Source of the DNA: Ligustrum vulgare
Lineage: Eukaryota; Streptophyta; Magnoliopsida; Lamiales; Oleaceae
DNA length: 64,000 nucleotides
Assembly (NCBI GenBank): GCA_963555705.1
Contig: OY743176.1
Coordinates: 44,283,026-44,347,025, forward strand
Reading direction: 5' to 3'
Shown here: positions 34,875 through 45,910 of the stretch, one piece after another
Layout of the letters: every line of letters starts with the position of its first letter
How positions within the stretch are numbered: the stretch's first letter is position 1
Notes under the pieces: model-generated
What the model was told of the DNA's origin: nothing
What the model saw: only the letters and a program-made list of their open reading frames with translations
The model's database searches: none
Translations under genes and position numbers: made by a program

Positions 34875-35219
34875 TTAAAAATTTGATACTACCTCAGCCA
34901 ACTCGGTAACCCAATCGTCATGACTCTTACTCTTGTCCATAAAACTCTTGTGAAAAGATTCAACTGAACTTGATATCATCACAGAAATAGAATCAGACAT
35001 GAAAGATATTTCAGTCATTAAATCCATAAGCTCCTTCTTAATATCAAATTGTGACCTAGTAATAGATTTTAGAGCATGTGTCTTGTCAGATTTCATGTGC
35101 TGCACTTGTGATCTCAGTTGATGTACCTCCTCAGTCAGGTTCTTGTATTGCATTTGGACTTGGGAAATTTGGTCTTGAATCTCATTCTTCCAGCGCATAA
35201 AGTCCTGCATAAAACACAA
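34875..35219 (-). pseudogene. Coiled-coil segment of the MULE protease gene
   Basis: A minus-strand frame of 114 residues, with heptad-like spacing and many Gln/Glu/Lys (ISQVQMQYKNLTEEVHQLRS, then QFDIKKELMDLMTEISFM). It lies between the DUF1985 and protease parts of the same transcription unit, the usual place for such a linker. The exon borders were not resolved. Confidence 0.6.
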
Positions 35220-35388
35220 ATTGTAAAATTATAAATAAATCTTGAATTATTGAATTAAAGAACTGATTAATAGCCACTTACATTGGACGCGGGAGCCTCT
35301 TCAGACTATGTCTCACCAGGATGCATCGTAGGAATGAAATCAGGTTCTGTTGAGTGCATAAAATCTAACTCATCTAGTGATAACCTCT

Positions 35389-36245
35389 TGATGTGATCCG
35401 AAGTAGGAGACCAAAGGAGAAGTCGACCTATCGGCAATGAGACAGTGATCTACGCGAGAAACGGCACAAGTTTCATGTTGGAAGCGAGCCGAGGAGACAA
35501 AGGGATCGAGCCGAATCAAAAGGGTTAAGGTTTGGTGACCAAGGGCACATTCACGGCCGTAAAACCAGTGTTCACGGCCGTAACAGCTACATTCACGGTC
35601 GTAACTTTGCTATCGCACGGCCGTAACAACCAATTCACGGCCATAATGGAGTTAGGAAGTTTTTATTCAGAAGGTGTCTTACGGCCGTAAGAACCAATGT
35701 CACGGCCGTAAGAGTTAAAATCAGTTTTGGACCCGAGGGTCAATTACGGCCGTAAGGTCGACTTTCACGGCCGTAAAAATGCGCCGCGTTTTAATTTGTG
35801 TTTTGCGGCTAGGGTTAATTTTGGACGCGTTTTTAGGTTATATTATGTTTTCTTGTCATTGTAAAAAAACAACTTGGATATTATTGAATGAATGTGAGAA
35901 TTTTCTCTCTCGAAAAGGAGGATTCCTTTTTCTTGTTCTTGAAGAACAATTTATAGAACTTATCAAATATTTTTCTTGAATGTTTGTGGCGTTCCAATCA
36001 GAAACTTATCAAGGAATTTGGCATCCCTTGTGGCGTTTCGAAAACCTCGGTTCTTCAATCCGCATCGTCAATTTATTGCGTCGTGATTGTTGGGTCCAGG
36101 TCCTACCGTCAATCTTATTTTAATTTCCGTCTATTTATTCGTGTTCTTGTTATTTTTCGTGTCAGATCTGATTTAGATCTTTCCTAGGGTTTTAAATATC
36201 GTTATTCCGCGTGTTCGACGAGATTCCCCTACCGGGATCGCGTCA
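35389..36245 (+). repeat. 5' LTR of the gypsy element
   Basis: 857 bp from TGATGTGATCCG to ATCGCGTCA. It includes the palindrome array at 35551-35778 and the CTAGGGTTTTAAATATCG region shared with the 3' copy. Confidence 0.9.
35551..35778. repeat. Array of CGGCCGTAA/TTACGGCCG palindromic motifs
   Basis: Nine copies, seven intact and two degenerate (CGGTCGTAA, CGGCCATAA), each centred on CGGCCG and several extended to the palindrome TTACGGCCGTAA. Spacing is irregular at about 20-35 bases. The 3' LTR carries seven at 41352-41537. Such a dense palindrome cluster could be a binding array for a dimeric protein; this is inference. Confidence 0.9.
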
Positions 36246-36247
36246 TC

Positions 36248-36259
36248 TGGTATCAGAGC
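36248..36259 (+). other. Primer-binding site of the gypsy element
   Basis: TGGTATCAGAGC three bases after the LTR end. Confidence 0.92.
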
Positions 36260-36512
36260 TTGGATCTATTTCAGATTCTTGCGTTCTTGATTTTTTTTCG
36301 TGTTCTTCGCGTTCTTCGTGTCAGTCATAAATTTTTCCAGTTTGATCCATAAGAGTCAGTCCCAAAAATTCAAAAGTGTTTTTCTTGTTCGTTTCTCGTC
36401 CAAATCCAATTCCATTTTTTCTGCCATATTCGTAGTCAAATTGTCTAGCAGTTTAAAAAAAAAATCCATTATTTTCCTAAATATTCCGAATTTGTTTCTG
36501 TGAGGACTAATA

Positions 36513-37385
36513 ATGTCTAGCAGACGGGATTCATCATCTTCATCAGTTGGGGACAACCAGGGAATTTACAAAAGGGAGCCAGCAGCTCCATCAACGAGCC
36601 ACAACAAACGACCGGAAGGTATGAATAGAGTGAATAACAATGATGTAGGTGTGATGGAGACGATACATGAGCAGTTTGAGAAGTTGATGACTAGGATGGA
36701 TAGGCAGGAGGAAACTATTAACAAGTTGCGTAGGGAACAAACTCATGCGGGTCCTAGAGTTAGGAGGGAAGACCGGAGGGATCATAGGGGGAGACATAAT
36801 CAAAGGGTTGGATATGGGTTTGATGATGAAGAGTTTGCGAGTGAAGGAAGTAGTATCCAATCATCTGTGGATAGTGTAAGGAGGAGAAGGGGTAGAGGAG
36901 ATAGGAATGAAATGGCAAATAATAGAAGAGATCGTGGTGATCGGGATGAGATAGATGATAATCTAGGTAAAATAAAAATGTCTATTCCACCTTTTCATGG
37001 GAGGAGTGATCCGGAGGCTTAACTAGATTGGGAGAAGAAGGTAGAATTGATGTTTGATTGCCACAATTATTCTGAAGGAAAGAAGGTGAAACTAGCGGTT
37101 GTTGAGTTCACCGATTATGCCATTAATTGGTGGGATCAGTTGGTGAAGGATCGGAGGAGGAATGGTGAAAGGCCGGTGGATACATGGCGTGAGATGAAAA
37201 CCGTCATGAGGAAGAGGTTTGTCCCAAGCCACTATCATAGGGATATTTATCAAAGGTTGCAGGGGCTCACGCAGGGTTCTAGGAGTGTAGAGGAATATCA
37301 TAGAGACATGGAGGTAACCATGATTAGGGCCAACGTGGTGGAGGATCGGGAAGCTACAATGGCTAGATTTTTTAGCGGGCTGAAC
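36513..37385 (+). pseudogene. Gypsy gag, first part
   Basis: Starts MSSRRDSSSSSVGDNQG. A coiled-coil-like stretch (MDRQEETINKLRREQ) and an Arg/Asp-rich region are followed by MSIPPFHGRSDPEA, an in-frame TAA at 37020-37022, then LDWEKKVELMFDCHN, AINWWDQLV and VEEYHRDMEVTMIRAN of the retrotrans_gag domain. It is cut at 37385 by a solo LTR. After the duplication TGAAC it resumes in phase at 39893. Confidence 0.92.
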
Positions 37386-39892
37386 TGTAACGCCCCGAGT
37401 TCCGAGGAGCGCAGGAACGTCACTTTTCTAAATTCTTGAATAAACTTTGTTGCGGAAAAATGATTAATTATTAAATATCGCATTTATCGAATAAAAATTT
37501 AGCGATAATTCAAATGGAATAAGTATTTTCGTACAAATTTGTAAAAATGACAATTCTTGATAAAATGAAATAATCATTTCAAAGTTCACGAATTTTAAAA
37601 AAATATCAATTTGTAATTTGCCGTCATTTCCCATCACTCGCCATCGTCTCCGAAATCTGCAAAAATTGTTAAAACAACGGGTTGAGCATTTCAAAAATGA
37701 AATACTCAGTAGACTCATCTCCAGTAATTAATCTACAAGATAATTGAACACGTAATCATGCAAATAATGTAGTGACATTCTTTTCTTATTCATAGGCATC
37801 ACACAGTGAACGTAAATGAACACATTCTTTTCTTTTCTTGGCTAGCAGATAAGTTATGCCCAGCATAACATAAATTCTTTATCTCAAAAGAGATATTCTT
37901 TTCTCATGCAATTAAGCATAAAATCACACAAATCCACATAACACATGCAATTATAATATAAATCAATTAGTGGGGGCGAGTCTACCTTAAATCCGACGAG
38001 TGCAAAGTTGAGCGGGAAACGACTTCCATTCTTTAATTCTCCGTACGCCTCGTCTAGCCCATATGTTACATTAGTCTTTTGAAATTTATAGTTTAAAAAC
38101 GGTAATTTACAATTTGAGGACTGAAATTGATGATTTGAAAGTTGAGGGACTAAAATGAATACTTTGAAAGTTGAGGGACTAAAATGAATACTTTTGAAAG
38201 TTAGGTTGAAACTCAAAACGAATATTAAACTATAGGGCTGAAATAATTGATTTTAAAATGAATGGACTGAAATGATTAGTTTCAAAACTTGGGGCTTAAG
38301 GGGTAATTTCCCAAAATCAAAATAAATTAAATCTGCAGGGACTGAAATGAAATGGTTCATAAATCTTAGGACTAAAATAATAACTTTTGAAACTCAAAGT
38401 AAGATTTAAAACATTTAAAGTTGTAGGGACTGAAATAAAAGAGTTTAATACTTAGGGGACTAAAACGCAATTTTCGAAAAATAAAATATTAAAACAAATC
38501 ACTTTCCTCTCTCTCCCTCACCATTTCTCTCTCTCTCACCCTCTCTTCAAACGGAGATGCAGCGGCGACGGGAGCCCTCTCCCTGGTTCACACCGCCAAC
38601 TGCGAGGCCGGCGATAACGCCGCCGAAACACGGCGGCGATGGGACGAGCATGGGTTTGTGGAAAATATGGACTTTGGGCTGATTTTGGGTGCGAAACCGA
38701 GAGTAACTCGAGGCTGGGTTCAGGTGTTTTTGGGAGGTTACGATTCCTGCGATGAAGGTATGTAATTGGGCTTAATTTGATTCTTGGTTGTAGGTTTTGA
38801 TTTTTGATTTTCGTGGGTTGGGCAGATTGAGTGATTTCTTGAGTTGGGCAGTGGCGGTCGTGGTGGTCCAGGCGGTGGTTGCGGAGGTTCGGTTGATTGC
38901 AAATTGGGGATTGAAGTTTGGTGTGGGCGTTTGGTTTGTGATGGTGAAGACAGTAAATGGTTGTGCGAAGGTTGCAGGGGATGGTGATGATGTGGTGGTG
39001 TTGTGGCGGTGTTCATGGTGGATTGGCCATGGCTATGGAGGAGACTAGTTTGTGAGTTTGCAGTAGGTTGTGAAATTGATTGGAGGAAGATGTGAGGTGG
39101 TTGTTGGGTTCGAAAATGAAGGTTGAGGTTCAATCGGATGACTGATGGGGCAGATCGTGGTAGTGCTCGAATTTTGGTTTGGGTCGGATGCGAGGTGATG
39201 ATTTCTGGTGGTTGAAGTTTTGGGTTGTGAAAGTTAAATTGCAGATTGGAGCTGAAATCTGTTGATTAAGGTTGAGATGATGAAACCAAATTTGATCAGT
39301 ATGAGACAAAGAGATTCATACCTAGAGTGAAATTGTATTGCTGCAAATTGTTTGTGTGTGTGTCGTGAATGCAAGGGGTAGGGATCTAATTAATAGTTGA
39401 TTTAGGTGTAAAACATAGTAACTTAGGTTAAAATCTTGGTTTATGGAAAACTTGCAAGAATTTTGGAAATGAGTATCGATTGTGTAAGGAATGATTTGGG
39501 GAGGAAGAAGCTGTTGAATTAATTGGGCCAAGAAATGACTTATTGGGTTTTCTAAAAGGGCTTGAATGATTAGTAAAAACATTTGGGCTTGATAAGTTGG
39601 ATTCGATTAAAACATTTAAAATTGGGACATAATATAATTAATACTTGGACTTGGACATAAAATCAAAATAATTTGGATAATCTATTAAAAATTGAAATCT
39701 GGACTTAAGGATAAATACTGAAAATGATTCACTTTAATTGGACTGGAATTTGACTAAGATAAATTTAAAATAAAATTTTACTTCGTTGGCTAGACGATCA
39801 CGTTTTAAAAATAAATGGACAAAGTCGTAACGACACATTTGAAAAAAATAATACTTATTTAAATAAGTCGTGGAAAATTCTCGGTCGCTACA
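37386..39892 (-). mobile_element. Solo LTR of a long-LTR gypsy family
   Basis: 2,507 bp flanked by TGAAC (37381-37385, 39893-39897). On the minus strand it begins TGTAGCGACCGAGAATTTT and ends GGAACTCGGGGCGTTACA. Both ends closely match those of the 3.2-kb LTR at 47610-50784 (TATAGCGACCCAGAATTTT, GGAACTCGGGGCGCTACA). Shared inner features are the GTCTAGCCAA phrase and repeats of the GAAAGTTGAGGGACTAAAAT type (38105-38470). No internal region is present, so it probably arose by LTR-LTR recombination. Confidence 0.9.
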
Positions 39893-41514
39893 TGAACAGA
39901 GATATTGCAAACATCGTTGAGTTACAACATTATGTGGAACTGGAAGACATGGTGCACATGGCAATGAAGGTAGAAAGGCAATTGAGGCGAAAGGGGACAT
40001 CTAAACAATCACCGGGAACTTATCCTACATCACAACCGAGGAAGGATCAAAATGATGAGCACGTCCCGAAGGGAAAGGAGGAACTTATAACTAAAGGTAA
40101 AAATATTTCTGACTCTCAACCTACTAGGGATAGAAATATTAAGTGCTTTAAGTGTTTGGGGATGGGCCATATAGCGTCACAGTGTCCAAATAAGAAAGTA
40201 ATGCTTTTGCGTGATAATGGTGAAATTAGTTCTGAGGACGAATTTAAGGGAATGCCTAAGTTAGTAGATATTGGGGATAGTAGTAGCGATGAAGAGGGGT
40301 TAACTTATGCGGTGAAAGGGTCCCTTGTGAATAGACGTGTCCTAAATTCTCGAACTAAGATGGTTGAGATTGATGAACAGTGGGATAATCTTTTCCACAC
40401 GAGGTGTTTGGTGAGGAAAAAAGTTTGTGGGATGGTAATTGACGGGGGAAGTTGTACTAATGTGGTTAGTACATTATTGGTGGAGAAGTTGGGATTGCCT
40501 AAGGTGAAACACCCCAACCCCTATAAATTACAGTGGTTAACCGAGTCGGGAGAACTTAAGGTGAACAAGCAGGTTAATATTAAATTCACCATTGGGGGTT
40601 ATAGAGATGAGATGGTGTGCGATGTGGTCCCTATGAATGTTGGGCATATTTTATTGGGAAGGCCATGGCAGCATGATAGGAGAGTGGTGCATGATGGTTT
40701 CAAAAATAGATATTCTTTTGTGAAGGGTGGAAAAAGGATCACTCTTGCTCCGATAACACCTAAAGAGGTCCAAGAGGACCAATTGAAAATAAAGAGCGAG
40801 TTTGAGGGAAAAAATAAGAGTGTTGAGGCCACGACCTCAGAAAAAGGAGAGGGTGTGAAAATTGAAAACAAGAGAGTTGAGGCCACGACCTCAGAAAAAG
40901 GTGAGCTTGAGAGTACAAAGAAAATAAAAAGAGAGTCCACCACAAAAATGAGCTTATTTGCATTTGCTAACATATCCCTCCCTAGTTTGGCTAATTCTGT
41001 TTTGCAGGTACTACAATCAAATTACAAAACTAAGGCCAAAGGGAAAATTAATTGCCGGACAGAACAACCCCGAAGTATGATGCATAGAACAAAACAGGAA
41101 CAGGTCTCTCGAGCCAACAAAAGCAAGAGACACATAAAGGAGAGGCCATATACGGATTCGAGGTCGAATCCATTCCAAGAAAGGGGGGATGATGTGATCC
41201 GAAGTAGGAGACCAAAGGAGAAGTCGACCTATCGACAATGCGACAGTGATCTACGCGAGAAACGGCACAAGTTTCATGTTGGAAGCGAGCTGAGGAGACA
41301 AAGGGATCGAGCCGAATCAAAAGGGTTAAGGTTTGGTGACCAAGGGCACATTCACGGCCGTAAAACCAGTGTTCACGGCCGTAACAGCTACATTCACGGC
41401 CGTAACGGAGTTATGCAATTTTTATTCAGAAGGTGTCTTACGGCCGTAAGAACTAATGTCACGGCCGTAAGAGTTAAAATCAGTTTTGGACCCGAGGGTC
41501 AATTACGGCCGTAA
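39893..41514 (+). pseudogene. Gypsy gag end, zinc knuckle and protease
   Basis: A long open frame: NRDIANIVELQHYVELEDMV (end of gag), CCHC knuckle CFKCLGMGHIASQC at 40144-40185, retropepsin with IDGGSCTNVV at about 40438-40467 and GHILLGRPW near 40640-40670. A Lys/Glu-rich tail with a duplicated EATTSEKGE follows. Then comes a SNPFQERGDD end of the kind that normally closes gypsy polyproteins. The frame runs on through the purine tract into the 3' LTR, stopping at 41514. The absence of RT and integrase with the frame kept open suggests a precise internal deletion. Gag-protease elements of this kind must borrow enzymes. Confidence 0.9.
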
Positions 41515-41971
41515 GGTCGACTTTAACGGCCGTAAAAATGCGCCGCGTTTTAATTTGTGTTTTGCGGCTAGGGTTAATTTTGGACGCGTTTTTAGGTTAT
41601 ATTATGTTTTCTTGTCATTGTAAAAAAACAACTTGGATATTATTGAATGAATGTGAGAATTTTCTCTCTCGAAAAGGAGGATTCCTTTTTCTTGTTCTTG
41701 AAGAACAATTTATAGAACTTATCAAATATTTTTCTTGAATGTTTGTGGCGTTCCAATCAGAAACTTATCAAGGAATTTGGCATCCCTTGTGGCGTTTCGA
41801 AAACCTTGGTTCTTCAATCCGCATCGTCAATTTATTGCGTCGTGATTGTTGGGTCCAGGTCCTACCGTCAATCTTATTTTAATTTCCATCTATTTATTCG
41901 TGTTCTTGTTATTTTTCGTGTCAGATCTGATTTAGATCTTTCCTAGGGTTTTAAATATCGTTATTCCGCGT
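41190..41971 (+). repeat. 3' LTR of the gypsy element, 3' end missing
   Basis: Matches 35389-36211 but lacks about 38 bases of the array and stops at CCGCGT (41971). The last roughly 34 bases of the LTR are absent and plastid sequence begins at once. Confidence 0.9.
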
Positions 41972-42440
41972 ATTTTCAATCCAAATTAAGCCACGATTCT
42001 CGCCAACCAACCTATTGACCAAGCAAAAAATCTCAGTCTTTTGGATCCAAAAACGATGGAATGGTTTTTGTTTTGAATCAAGGATTTTTTCCATTTTTTA
42101 TTTGAGGTGAATTCGAAATTGTTCGAATTGTGTAATCGTCAATTATTGACATTCTTTGATCAAAAGTCTCGCCCCAGCTCAATTGAAAAAGAAAACAACG
42201 GTTCAGGAACAAATATAGTTCTGCTTCCATGGTACTTTTGTATTTTTTTTTCTTTTTACCTTTTTTCATGTCCGATCCCGCAGAATCTTCTTCAATATCT
42301 TTTTGTTGGTTTGAAAGAACGGATCCAAGATCCCCTTGGCTTGTGGTTTCTTCTTGATTTATTTTATTATTCGATGGTATCAAAAAACTTCCCTTTTGCT
42401 TTTCATTAATCTTTTGATTTTCAGTCAAACACATTACCAC
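41972..42440 (-). pseudogene. ycf1: Nuclear plastid DNA: ycf1 (Tic214) fragment
   Basis: On the minus strand, 42440-42200 reads LTENQKINEKQKGSF, SQGDLGSVLSNQQKD and EAELYLFLNRCFLFQLSWG, characteristic of plastid ycf1, which encodes the Tic214 import protein. The remainder down to 41972 (FLDPKD and W-rich phrases in shifted frames) is likely the continuation. It is a nuclear insertion of plastid DNA: it lies between a nuclear gypsy LTR and MULE sequence and is frame-disrupted. It directly replaces the end of the LTR. Confidence 0.82.
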
Positions 42441-42447
42441 ACTTATG

Positions 42448-43394
42448 TGTTGTTGTCGGGGGGATGGACGAAATCATCATCATCATAGTTTGTATCACTT
42501 ATGTGGTCAATACTTCCATCAGTAATCATCAATAGCCTTGGCATGGATTTTGTGGCTGCCTTGGATGCATTAGCTACATCATGCCGGTTGTCATGGTGTC
42601 ACGTATTGGACACCGATCATGTAAGCCTGTGAGATCTCCATTTTGATTGGATCAAGGTCCCGAACATCAATCTGCATGAGAAACGTAAAAGTAAATCCAT
42701 CATTTCTTTAGTCAAGTGACATGACATTAGTGATACTAATACAAAGTTATAATACATTGAGTATATATGTGATCTAAATGTTCTGTATGACCTAATAGGC
42801 ATAGTATGTGACATGAAATCATGTATATGTTTCATGAGTATGCCTAGAAACCAGTTTTTGGTCAACTGGGCATGAGTTGGTGTAATAATGAAGGTGACCT
42901 CGATGGAATTGAATATGACTTGAGGTGAAAATCAGATGATTAGGCATAAATGCTGTAGCAGAAATGTCACATGGTTAAAGAAGTTGAATAAGCTAATAAG
43001 TGATTTCCAGTGACCTTACAATGTTATTGCATGTGTTAGAAATTGTGGAACAGCAAACGATATGTAAGATTGCCTGTGTGACCTGAGTTGCACATCAATG
43101 AAGTTTGCATGATTGGTACATTTCGTATGGTGAAATGTTTACTAATGATATCTCTATAACATGCCACAGAGTTTATGAAAGTGTGACATGATACATGTAC
43201 TATGTTACCAGGTTCAGCATTTACATTTTCTCAATCACCTACATCAATTAGAATTGGATTGTTTAATTTATTTCAACGAAACACTTACATTTGGTTCAAA
43301 AATGATCTTGTCTTCTAAGGTAGAATACACATGTATCTTCTCTGCATGCCAATTGAGTATTCGAGGGTATGTAGTACGAATTCTTGTTGCGACT
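42448..43394 (-). other. Interior of the MULE protease gene
   Basis: Includes a small ATC repeat (42473-42486) and the third diverged copy of the 448-bp repeat (42890-43115), with several TGTGACC phrases. No confident exon. Confidence 0.45.
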
Positions 43395-43990
43395 CTACCA
43401 TTTGAAATTGGTAGTCTCATAAATCCACACTTGAAAACTAATTAGAAATTCATCCAATTTGTAATGAGGATTACACTTCTTAAGTGCATCCTTGAGCGAA
43501 ATAACTGATATGTTAAACAGGTCCTTGCCCCAAGGGTGCCTTGCCATTGCATCATAATCCTCAACAAGTGGAAACAGAAATTCTTCAATAGCTTTCTTGT
43601 ATGACGTGGAGAATAAGTATGATGTAATCAAGTATAGGATGCAGAGCCGTACAATAACATTGTCAAGTGACCGAAGTATGTGTCTTTTATCCATGAGGGT
43701 AAACTCTCGAGGTTCCTCCAATCATCCACTCCGACATACCTCAAACCTGTGACTAATGTAAACTCTGACAGTGCATATCAGACATATCGACCAGTGATAA
43801 GAAACGATAATTCTTGAGGGTTCGGAGAATTATCTCATGGCACTCAACATAGTGTGAAAAACAAGTCTGTGCCAGTATCTCCTTCTGTGCATAGTTAAAT
43901 TTGGATTTGAAATGAGTTAGAGCATTCTTCACAACATTTGAAGTGATTTTTCCCTGGAACCATTCTTCTTTAGGGATAGCATACGACTAG
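43395..43990 (-). pseudogene. DUF1985 domain of the MULE protease gene
   Basis: The minus strand from about 43990 reads EEWFQGKITSNVVKNALTHF and CHEIILRTLKNYRFLS. A gap or intron follows, then 43721-43395 reads MDKRHILRSLDNVIVRLCIL, EEFLFPLVEDYDAMARHPWG and YKLDEFLISFQVWIYE. This is the DUF1985 signature found N-terminal to C48 proteases in plant transposons. Exon joints were not resolved. Confidence 0.8.
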
Positions 43991-44169
43991 ACCTGAGTAA
44001 AGAGATTCGGTCAAACGACTATCAGGACACACAAATCTTGAATTTATATCATAAGTCCGTTAGTCAAACATGTGCATAATGCTCAGCTTGTGATCTGATG
44101 TTATATCATCAAATCACAAACGTGCTTACTGTCCAAAAGGTGGCATGAACTGTCAATTGATTTGCAGAT

Positions 44170-45335
44170 ATGAACTCTAATACATTATGGTGAAGTCACA
44201 CATATAAGAATTGGTGATGTCACAATCACAATATGAAAATCCCTGTATCTTGTATAGCTAACATGATAGAATTGGGGAGGCCACATGCGCATAGAAGATA
44301 GCAGGATATGCAGAGAAGAAGGCAAAACATATGGTAAACAGTTGGGGGCCACATTTACAAGCTCCCCAATATATCAACCACCAACAACAGGAAGAAACTA
44401 TTTGGTGCCTTCTTGTTGTGCATCGTAACAAAATTAAATATCAGAAGGTGCAAACAAAAGTCAAAGGTTATTAGGTCACACGGTCACAACACCAGTTTTT
44501 CCACAACCGCAAAATGTCATGACTGTAAAGTTTCTAGGTCAGATAAGATATTATGTCATAAATTGGTAGCTCATTTTTCATTTTGGGTAAATTGTCCATT
44601 ATTCCCTTGCCTACTTCACATTTGTGGTTTGAATGTGGCCGGGTCACATGTGTGAATCGTTTATGTCACATTCACAACAACAAAAAACCCTGTATTCAGC
44701 CGGATCACAATTCTAAATAAATGAGGTTACATTCAAAGAATCTCCGGAACAATGAATCCCCAACATCAGAAGGAATTGTTTGGTGCTTTCAAGGTGTGCA
44801 AAAAAAAAAATCAAGGTCACAAGGTTCAAATGAATTCATAATCACTTAATCTTGTGGTGTGAATATGGCCAGATCACATGTGTGAATCGATTATGTCACA
44901 ATCACAACATCAAAAACCCTGTGTTTAGCCAGGTAATATTTAGAAATAGGCGAGCTCACATTATCAGAAACTCCCAAACAATGAAGCCCCAACGTCAGAA
45001 CGAATTTGTTTGGAGCTTTCGAGTTGTGCATAAAAATAAGAATCAAGGTCACAAGGTTCAAATTAATTCATAATCTCATGTTATACAAGTATACCCATGA
45101 TCATCTATGCGTTCTCAGGACACATATTTACCACGAGATCACAGTCACTATCTCTCCCAATAATAAAGCCCCAACAAGAAGAAGAAGAATTTATTTAGTA
45201 TTTTCGAGTTTTTCACAGAACAAAATTCAAGGTCACAATTTCTAAATTAATTAATACTCTACTGTTATACAAATATACCCATGAACATATGTGCGTGCTC
45301 AAGTCACAAAGTTACTAGAGCATTACATATTCGAA
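44170..45335. repeat. GGTCACA motif array, right side of the MULE
   Basis: Repeated GGTCACA / GTCACAATCACA phrases, with two similar segments (about 44630-44760 and 44870-45000, sharing GGCC-GATCACATGTGTGAATCG). The orientation is the inverse of the TGTGACC arrays on the left (27940-28340). Possible transposase-binding subterminal repeats. Confidence 0.55.
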
Positions 45336-45340
45336 CTAAC

Positions 45341-45439
45341 CTCTGTTTTTTGGGTTTTCCGACCATTACCAGTTGCCTGAATTGCTTTTGATTCAACGAG
45401 TCTCTTCCTTTTGTTGTCCAGTATTTTCTTCTCAGGCAT
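45341..45439 (-). pseudogene. First exon of the MULE protease gene
   Basis: Minus-strand ATG at 45439 gives MPEKKILDNKRKRLVESKAI, rich in Lys/Arg like a nuclear-localisation signal. It is followed by the splice donor GAG|GTTAGT (donor at 45340-45335). The short basic N-terminus and donor fit the first exon of the DUF1985/Ulp1 gene. Confidence 0.6.
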
Positions 45440-45792
45440 TTCCTCACTTTCTCTGTTCGACGTCGTAAATGTTTTCCCTGTAAATGGTTGTGCAATGGGC
45501 AGGCTTCGTGTAGTTTAGGTTTGAAGTAGTGGGATGAAGAAGATTGTTATCAATGCCGAAAATTTAGGACTTTTGATTTGTGTTTAATTATTTCGAATAA
45601 TATATATCTACCGTTATGAACAAAAATGGCGCTACTTACCGAATTTATTTTTATATTTAAAAAAATATTTTAATACTATATTCAATATTAAAATCGTATT
45701 AGAACCTAAATATTGAATAAAAATTGATTTGTTCTTATTTTTGAATAGGAAACTTAAATTAGTTGCATGTAATTTTTACTTTTGAATTCAAG

Positions 45793-45910
45793 GCAGCCCA
45801 TAACGCGAATCGGCCCATTAAATTAAATTTTTATTATAATAATGCTATTCATCCGTATCTTGTCAAAGCACACGCCGCTCAATTTAGGGTTTACGAATTA
45901 TATAAAGCCC
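45793..45910 (+). promoter_or_regulatory. Orphan promoter-like segment (GCCCA boxes, telo-box, TATA)
   Basis: CAGCCCATAA and CGGCCCATTA (45793-45820), TTAGGGTTTA (about 45882) and ATTATATAAAG (about 45897) are in the order and spacing seen upstream of plant ribosomal-protein and other translation-related genes (site II plus telo-box). No such coding sequence follows, only a retrotransposon. I infer a severed promoter. Confidence 0.45.

Larger units (their letters stand above)
35389..41971 (+). mobile_element. Non-autonomous Ty3/gypsy element (gag-protease only)
   Basis: 5' LTR 35389-36245, primer site 36248-36259, gag 36513-37385 continued at 39893, protease to about 40770, a low-complexity tail, purine tract AAGAAAGGGGGGA and 3' LTR from 41190. 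No reverse transcriptase, RNase H or integrase lies between protease and 3' LTR, so those domains are absent rather than mutated. The 3' LTR stops early at 41971 against plastid DNA. A solo LTR of another family sits in gag. It is inserted in an intron or exon of the MULE protease gene. Confidence 0.92.
28340..45560 (+). mobile_element. Decayed Mutator-like element with an Ulp1-type protease gene
   Basis: A plus-strand MULE transposase (29205-31520) and a convergent minus-strand gene (32906-45439) encoding DUF1985, a coiled coil and a C48/Ulp1 cysteine protease lie together. This pairing is the hallmark of the Kaonashi/CUMULE type of plant MULE. TGTGACC motifs flank and fill the non-coding parts, in inverse orientation on the two sides. 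I could not define the exact ends or a 9-bp duplication. A gypsy element and plastid DNA (35389-42440) interrupt it. The transposase is broken, so it is inactive. Confidence 0.75.

Noticed and set aside
35551..35778. Regularly spaced palindromes as a CRISPR array
   Set aside because: The motifs are only 9-12 bases, with short irregular spacers, inside an LTR of a plant retrotransposon.
35779..36187. Two short frames repeated at 41538-41946
   Set aside because: They are inside the LTR copies of the gypsy element; no family match.
42107..42409. A plus-strand 100-residue frame as a membrane protein
   Set aside because: It is the reverse strand of the ycf1 plastid fragment.
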